DNA of 7,423 bases, from contig JAJYTM010000032.1 in the NCBI GenBank assembly GCA_021793035.1, positions 1 to 7,423 of the forward strand, written 5' to 3'. Origin of the DNA: Microcaldota archaeon. Lineage in GTDB: Archaea; Micrarchaeota; Micrarchaeia; Micrarchaeales; Micrarchaeaceae. Position numbers and translations under genes: made by a program. The notes beneath the pieces are model-generated. The model was not told the DNA's origin. It did not search any database and saw only the letters and a list, made by a program, of their open reading frames with translations. This document shows, piece after piece, positions 4,460 to 7,423 of the stretch (positions within the stretch are counted from its first letter, which is position 1; each line of letters begins with the position of its first letter).

Positions 4460-6847
4460 ATGGAGAAAAAGTACGACCCTAAAACAGTAGAAAAACGGGT
4501 TGCAGGGTTATGGGAAGATGAGAAAGTCTTCAAATTTGATTCAAATAGCTCAAAACCCATCTACTCGATAGATACGCCACCCCCTACCGTATCTGGTGAC
4601 ATACATCTTGGTCATGTCTTTTCTTATACACAATCCGAATTTATTGCAAGGTACAAACGGCTGAAGGGATATAATCTATTCTTCCCATTCGGTCTAGATA
4701 ACAACGGCCTTCCCACTGAAATACTAATAGAGAAGAAGTTCAACACAACACCCGAGGTTATCGGGGGCGAAAAGTTCGTTAATCTGCTAAGAAAAGAGAT
4801 ACCTGCATACAACCAGCTCTATGTAGAAATATTCAAATCTCTGGGCATGTCGGTTGATTGGAGTTTATCCTATGAAACTATAAGCAATGATGTGCAGAGA
4901 ACCGCGCAGATATCCTTTCTTGAACTTATAACGCAGGGAAGGGCATATAGAAAGAATGCTCCAGTGATATATTGTCCAAAAGAGAAGACTGCGTTATCGC
5001 AGATGGAGCTTGAGGACAAAAAGGTCAACGGGAAGTTATATCGCATAAAGTTTGACGAATCTGTGGTCATAGCAACAACACGACCAGAGTTGTTGCCATC
5101 ATGTGTTGCACTTTTCATATCTCCTGAAGATGAAAGATACAAGCATCTTGCCGGCAAATCTGTAAAAGTACCACTATTTAATAATGAGATAAAGGTGATT
5201 GAGGACAAAAGAGTAGACCCGAAGTTTGGTACTGGGATAGTAATGTGCTGCACATTTGGTGACAGCACGGATGTAGAATGGTATAAGGAGTATGGACTTG
5301 ATCTCAAGGTCATAATCAATAAGGAGGGAAAACTTGAGCATCCCTATTATGGTACCGTTTCTATATCTGATGGGAGGAAAAAGATAGTTGAGGATCTTGA
5401 GGACCACGGACTTCTACTCGAAGAAAAAGATATACAGCATACTGTGAATGTGCACGAGCGGTGCGGCACGAAAGTAGAATTTATAGTCAAACCGCAGTGG
5501 TATGTAAAATATCTGGACCTCAAGGATACATTTATAGATCTTGGAAGGAAGGTAAACTGGCATCCAGAGTATATGAGAGTCAGGTATGAGAACTGGGTCA
5601 ATGGATTGAAGTGGGACTGGGGAATATCAAGACAGAGGTTTTTTGGCGTTGCTTTTCCAGTATGGTACTGTGCCAAGTGCGGAAAGCCCAAGTTTGCCGA
5701 AATAGATAATCTGCCAGTGGATCCGAAAACAATGAAGCCATCATCGAAATGCGAATGTGGAAGTGATGAATTCGTCCCCGAAACAGACGTAATGGATACA
5801 TGGGCTACTTCTTCCCTCACACCGTTGATAAATGGCCGGTGGAAAAGACCAGACAGCCTCATGGAAAAGATATATCCGATGGATCTTCGACCGCAAGCGC
5901 ATGATATAATATCGTTTTGGGCTTTTACAACAATAGTTAAATCATACTTACATACGAATTCCATACCATGGAAGGACATAATGATATCTGGACATGGTCT
6001 TAATGCGGATGGCAGTCCGATGCATAAATCTGGAAAGTCGCTGCCTGCAAAAGAGTACATCGATAAGTATGGTGCGGATGTTATAAGGTACTGGGCATCG
6101 TCTTCGGCTCTTGGGCTTGACAGCCTATTTGAGGACAAGGTGCTCGTAGCTGGACGGCGGCTTATAGTAAAGCTCTGGAACATTTCAAAATTTGTGGAAC
6201 TCCAATGTTTGGATGCAATTCCAACGGAAACTTCAAAAAACACTCTCGACGCATGGATGCTGGACAAGCTTAACAAAACTTCTGAAGAAACATCCAAAAA
6301 ATTTGAGATGTTTGATTACTTTGGGGCTAAAAGGATAATCGAGTCAACATTCTGGGAATTCGTCAATGACTACACCGAGTTCGTTAAGGACAGGGTATAT
6401 GCGGGGGAAAGAAATGCCAGATATATAATGCGCCTTTCCCTAATAGGCATACTTAAGATGCTACACCCGTTCATGCCATTTGTCACTGAGTATATTTACC
6501 AAGACTTATTCAGGAATAAGGAGCATCTCTTTAGTAGGGGGATTGCTGATGCTCCTTCGATACAGCTTTCTGGCTGGCCGGAGAAGTTTGAGGGCGCAGA
6601 CATGAATCTTACTCGGATTGGCGAATCTTGCGTGGAAGCTACAAGACTTATTAGAAGACAAAAGTCCGAAGACAAGATGCCACTGAATGCTGAGATCAAG
6701 ACCGTTAGTATACCAGATAGATTCAGGGAAGAACTTAACAGCACAGCCGTGGAGGAGATTAAAAAGGCCATAAAGGCCGAGAATATTAATTTTACTGATA
6801 GCTCAGCAGGAGATACGTTGAGTATAACCTATGGGGATAAGTCTTAG
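4460..6847 (+). CDS. valS: Valyl-tRNA synthetase
   Basis: This class I synthetase charges tRNA-Val. Counting from ATG 4460 (795 residues), it has PPPTVSG-D-I-HLGH as the HIGH motif (49-52), the editing-domain motif ATTRPE (205-210), GTGIVMCCTFGD at 257-268, ISRQRFFGVAFPVWYC, a zinc knuckle with C404, C407, C431 and C433, and DTWATSS at 446-452 typical of the archaeal/alphaproteobacterial ValRS type. The KMSKS loop reads PMHKSGKS (residues 520-527), keeping the second Lys and Ser but replacing K1 and S3. After the anticodon-binding domain there is no long C-terminal coiled-coil arm, so the protein is shorter than most ValRS. A TTG at 4424 would add 12 residues without similarity; ATG 4460 starts MEKKYDPKTVE, like other archaeal ValRS. 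It is plus-strand cargo between the aIF1 repeats and might be the sole housekeeping copy or a second, resistant one. Confidence 0.95.
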   Translation: MEKKYDPKTVEKRVAGLWEDEKVFKFDSNSSKPIYSIDTPPPTVSGDIHLGHVFSYTQSEFIARYKRLKGYNLFFPFGLDNNGLPTEILIEKKFNTTPEVIGGEKFVNLLRKEIPAYNQLYVEIFKSLGMSVDWSLSYETISNDVQRTAQISFLELITQGRAYRKNAPVIYCPKEKTALSQMELEDKKVNGKLYRIKFDESVVIATTRPELLPSCVALFISPEDERYKHLAGKSVKVPLFNNEIKVIEDKRVDPKFGTGIVMCCTFGDSTDVEWYKEYGLDLKVIINKEGKLEHPYYGTVSISDGRKKIVEDLEDHGLLLEEKDIQHTVNVHERCGTKVEFIVKPQWYVKYLDLKDTFIDLGRKVNWHPEYMRVRYENWVNGLKWDWGISRQRFFGVAFPVWYCAKCGKPKFAEIDNLPVDPKTMKPSSKCECGSDEFVPETDVMDTWATSSLTPLINGRWKRPDSLMEKIYPMDLRPQAHDIISFWAFTTIVKSYLHTNSIPWKDIMISGHGLNADGSPMHKSGKSLPAKEYIDKYGADVIRYWASSSALGLDSLFEDKVLVAGRRLIVKLWNISKFVELQCLDAIPTETSKNTLDAWMLDKLNKTSEETSKKFEMFDYFGAKRIIESTFWEFVNDYTEFVKDRVYAGERNARYIMRLSLIGILKMLHPFMPFVTEYIYQDLFRNKEHLFSRGIADAPSIQLSGWPEKFEGADMNLTRIGESCVEATRLIRRQKSEDKMPLNAEIKTVSIPDRFREELNSTAVEEIKKAIKAENINFTDSSAGDTLSITYGDKS

Positions 6848-6866
6848 ACCTTTCTGACCCAAAGGT
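6848..6866 (+). terminator. Hairpin directly after the valS stop
   Basis: ACCTTT (6848-6853), loop CTGACCC, AAAGGT (6861-6866) form a perfect six-base-pair stem starting at the base after the TAG. No T-run follows, so an intrinsic terminator is only suggested; it may mark the 3' end or stabilise the transcript. Confidence 0.3.
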
Positions 6867-6898
6867 TGAACGCGATAGGGTTTAATATGAACAGGTCT

Positions 6899-6947
6899 GC
6901 TTGCCGGTCTACTGCGTTATAGATGCAGAAAGAATTGGCAAGCCAAT
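6899..6947. repeat. Nested inverted repeats at the island's right junction
   Basis: GCTTGCC (6899-6905) pairs with GGCAAGC (6937-6943), and inside it CTGC (6912-6915) pairs with GCAG (6925-6928). Overlapping the right arm, ATTGGC-AA-GCCAAT (6934-6947) is a competing perfect palindrome. The cluster lies in the spacer where the convergent valS and aIF1 transcripts end and where similarity to the left repeat begins (6939). It could be a two-way transcription end or a remnant of an attachment site. Confidence 0.35.
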
Positions 6948-7139
6948 GTTTAGCTGTGTTTGTGCTTGATGCATGTTTCACTGCAGGTCTATGTTGTCCT
7001 CCTTGAAGCCCATCTTTACCAGAGCGTTCTTGACCTCGTTGATGTGCTTTCCCTGCAGCTCTATTGTGCTGTCCTTGTATGTGCCTCCGCAAGCTAGCAT
7101 CTTCTTGAGGTTCTTGGTAGCTTCCTCTATCTGGTCCGA
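6939..7139. repeat. Right copy of the 201-base direct repeat
   Basis: This is the partner of 1841-2041, gap-free at about 91% identity with an 83-base identical core at 7051-7133. Here the repeat is part of the intact aIF1 gene. Its differences from the left copy are mostly A/T where the left has G/C, as expected if this 3' end arrived with the more AT-rich insert. Confidence 0.93.
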
Positions 7140-7283
7140 CCCTATACCGTCGACTACCGTCACCACCTTGTTGAACTTCGCCTTCTGCGTGAAGACCTTT
7201 ATCTTTGTGGCGACTTCTTTGTCAAGAACAGAGCATACGCATATTTCCTTTGGCAGACCGCATCTTGGACATATCTCAGACAT
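6978..7283 (-). CDS. Translation initiation factor aIF1 (SUI1/eIF1 family) with N-terminal zinc finger
   Basis: aIF1 binds the small ribosomal subunit near the P site and guards start-codon selection. The 101 residues match the archaeal form. It opens with a zinc finger C5-x2-C8-x6-C15-x-C17, followed by the SUI1 fold with TVVDGIG at 42-48, LKKMLACGGTYKD at 59-71 and IELQGKH at 74-80. The ATG at 7281-7283 overlaps the rpl29 stop (TAATG), with GAGGTG ten bases upstream. Proximity of SUI1 to L29 is the familiar order in archaeal ribosomal protein operons. Residues from about 49 onward duplicate the fragment at 1880-2041. In the insertion model the first half is native and the last half was supplied by the incoming DNA, making this a natural hybrid that is still complete. 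The frame is unbroken and no key residue appears lost. Confidence 0.95.
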   Translation of the reverse strand: MSEICPRCGLPKEICVCSVLDKEVATKIKVFTQKAKFNKVVTVVDGIGSDQIEEATKNLKKMLACGGTYKDSTIELQGKHINEVKNALVKMGFKEDNIDLQ

Positions 7284-7423
7284 TACTCTTTCACACCTCT
7301 TTGGTTCAGGAGCGTGTTTATCCTAGCTATTGTCTTGCGTATCGACTTCAGCTTTATCACCTTGCTCGATACACCCGTAGAGGCTATCTTGCGCCTTTCT
7401 ATCGCCAGCTCAAGCTCCAGCTC
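7283..7423 (-). CDS. rpl29: Ribosomal protein L29 (uL29), C-terminal part
   Basis: The frame is open from the right edge to TAA (7283-7285) and gives the last 46 residues of a small helical, basic protein: ELELELAIERRKIAS, then SIRKTIARINTLLNQRG near the end. The second half, basic and with the R-x-x-I-R-x-T-I-A-R-I pattern, is typical of L29, a large-subunit protein at the peptide exit tunnel. The TAA shares its last A with the ATG of aIF1, so the two are coupled. The N-terminal portion lies outside the window. Confidence 0.9.
   Translation of the reverse strand, partial: ELELELAIERRKIASTGVSSKVIKLKSIRKTIARINTLLNQRGVKE

Larger units (their letters stand above)
2036..7050. mobile_element. Putative genomic island inserted in the 3' part of aIF1
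   Basis: The segment is bracketed by the direct repeats of the aIF1 3' end. Removing one 5,098-base period by recombination between the repeats would restore one aIF1 gene directly followed by the kae1 promoter. All cargo genes are on the plus strand, against the minus-strand rpl29-aIF1 and kae1-bud32 units. The radical SAM and kinase genes are clearly more AT-rich than kae1. Integration that regenerates a target gene's 3' end is typical of site-specific integrases, but no integrase, transposase or terminal inverted repeat is present, so homologous recombination with DNA carrying a related aIF1 end is equally possible. The exact crossover lies somewhere inside the 83-base identical core (1953-2035 and 7051-7133). 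A chromosomal rearrangement that moved an ordinary valS region here is the main alternative. Confidence 0.5.

Noticed and set aside
5347..6297. 316-codon minus-strand open frame inside valS
   Set aside because: It lies wholly antisense to a fully motif-supported ValRS, is Ser/Leu/Phe-rich, and shows no domain; it is a shadow of valS codon use.
1..7423. CRISPR array, tRNA or rRNA genes, integrase or transposase
   Set aside because: No regularly spaced short repeats, no tRNA-like or rRNA-like stretch, and no recombinase motifs were seen; the only long repeat is the aIF1 pair.

Overview
The window reads as archaeal chromosome. The evidence is the Kae1 and Bud32 (KEOPS) gene pair, an aIF1/SUI1 gene with an N-terminal zinc finger directly behind ribosomal protein L29, TATA-box promoters with short leaders, and an archaeal-style valyl-tRNA synthetase. 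Heavy use of ATA, AGG and AGA codons and separate rather than fused kae1 and bud32 do not fix the lineage. A small-genome (DPANN/Micrarchaeota-like) archaeon is only a guess.

Layout. Bases 1-80 hold the last 25 codons of an unidentified plus-strand gene. Its stop overlaps the stop of bud32 (77-682, minus), which follows kae1 (687-1667, minus) by 4 bases. Bases 1668-2202 contain no intact gene. They hold the kae1 promoter, a 53-codon remnant of the 3' end of aIF1 (1880-2041, minus) and an operator-like promoter region. Three small-to-medium plus-strand genes follow as a tight unit: an unlisted 39-residue peptide (2203-2322), a radical SAM/SPASM protein (start 2336) and an APH-type kinase (3408-4388). 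Next, with its own TATA box, comes valyl-tRNA synthetase (4460-6847). After a hairpin-rich spacer come intact aIF1 (6978-7283, minus) and the C-terminal end of rpl29 (7283-7423, minus).

Main interpretation. The 3' end of aIF1 plus about 40 bases downstream is present twice in direct orientation (1841-2041 and 6939-7139), with a period of 5,098 bases and an 83-base identical core. The simplest reading is an ancestral rpl29-aIF1-kae1-bud32 series interrupted by a roughly 5 kb insertion. That insertion brought its own aIF1 3' end, rebuilt the gene, and left the original 3' end stranded next to kae1. No integrase or transposase is visible.

The cargo looks like a small RiPP-type pathway: precursor peptide, radical SAM/SPASM maturase and a kinase. 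A valyl-tRNA synthetase with an atypical KMSKS loop lies beside it. An aminoacyl-tRNA synthetase next to a biosynthetic cluster is a known self-resistance arrangement, so a peptide product that targets ValRS, with this ValRS as immunity, is a testable but unproven hypothesis. The dull alternative is that this is the host's only valS, carried along in a rearrangement.
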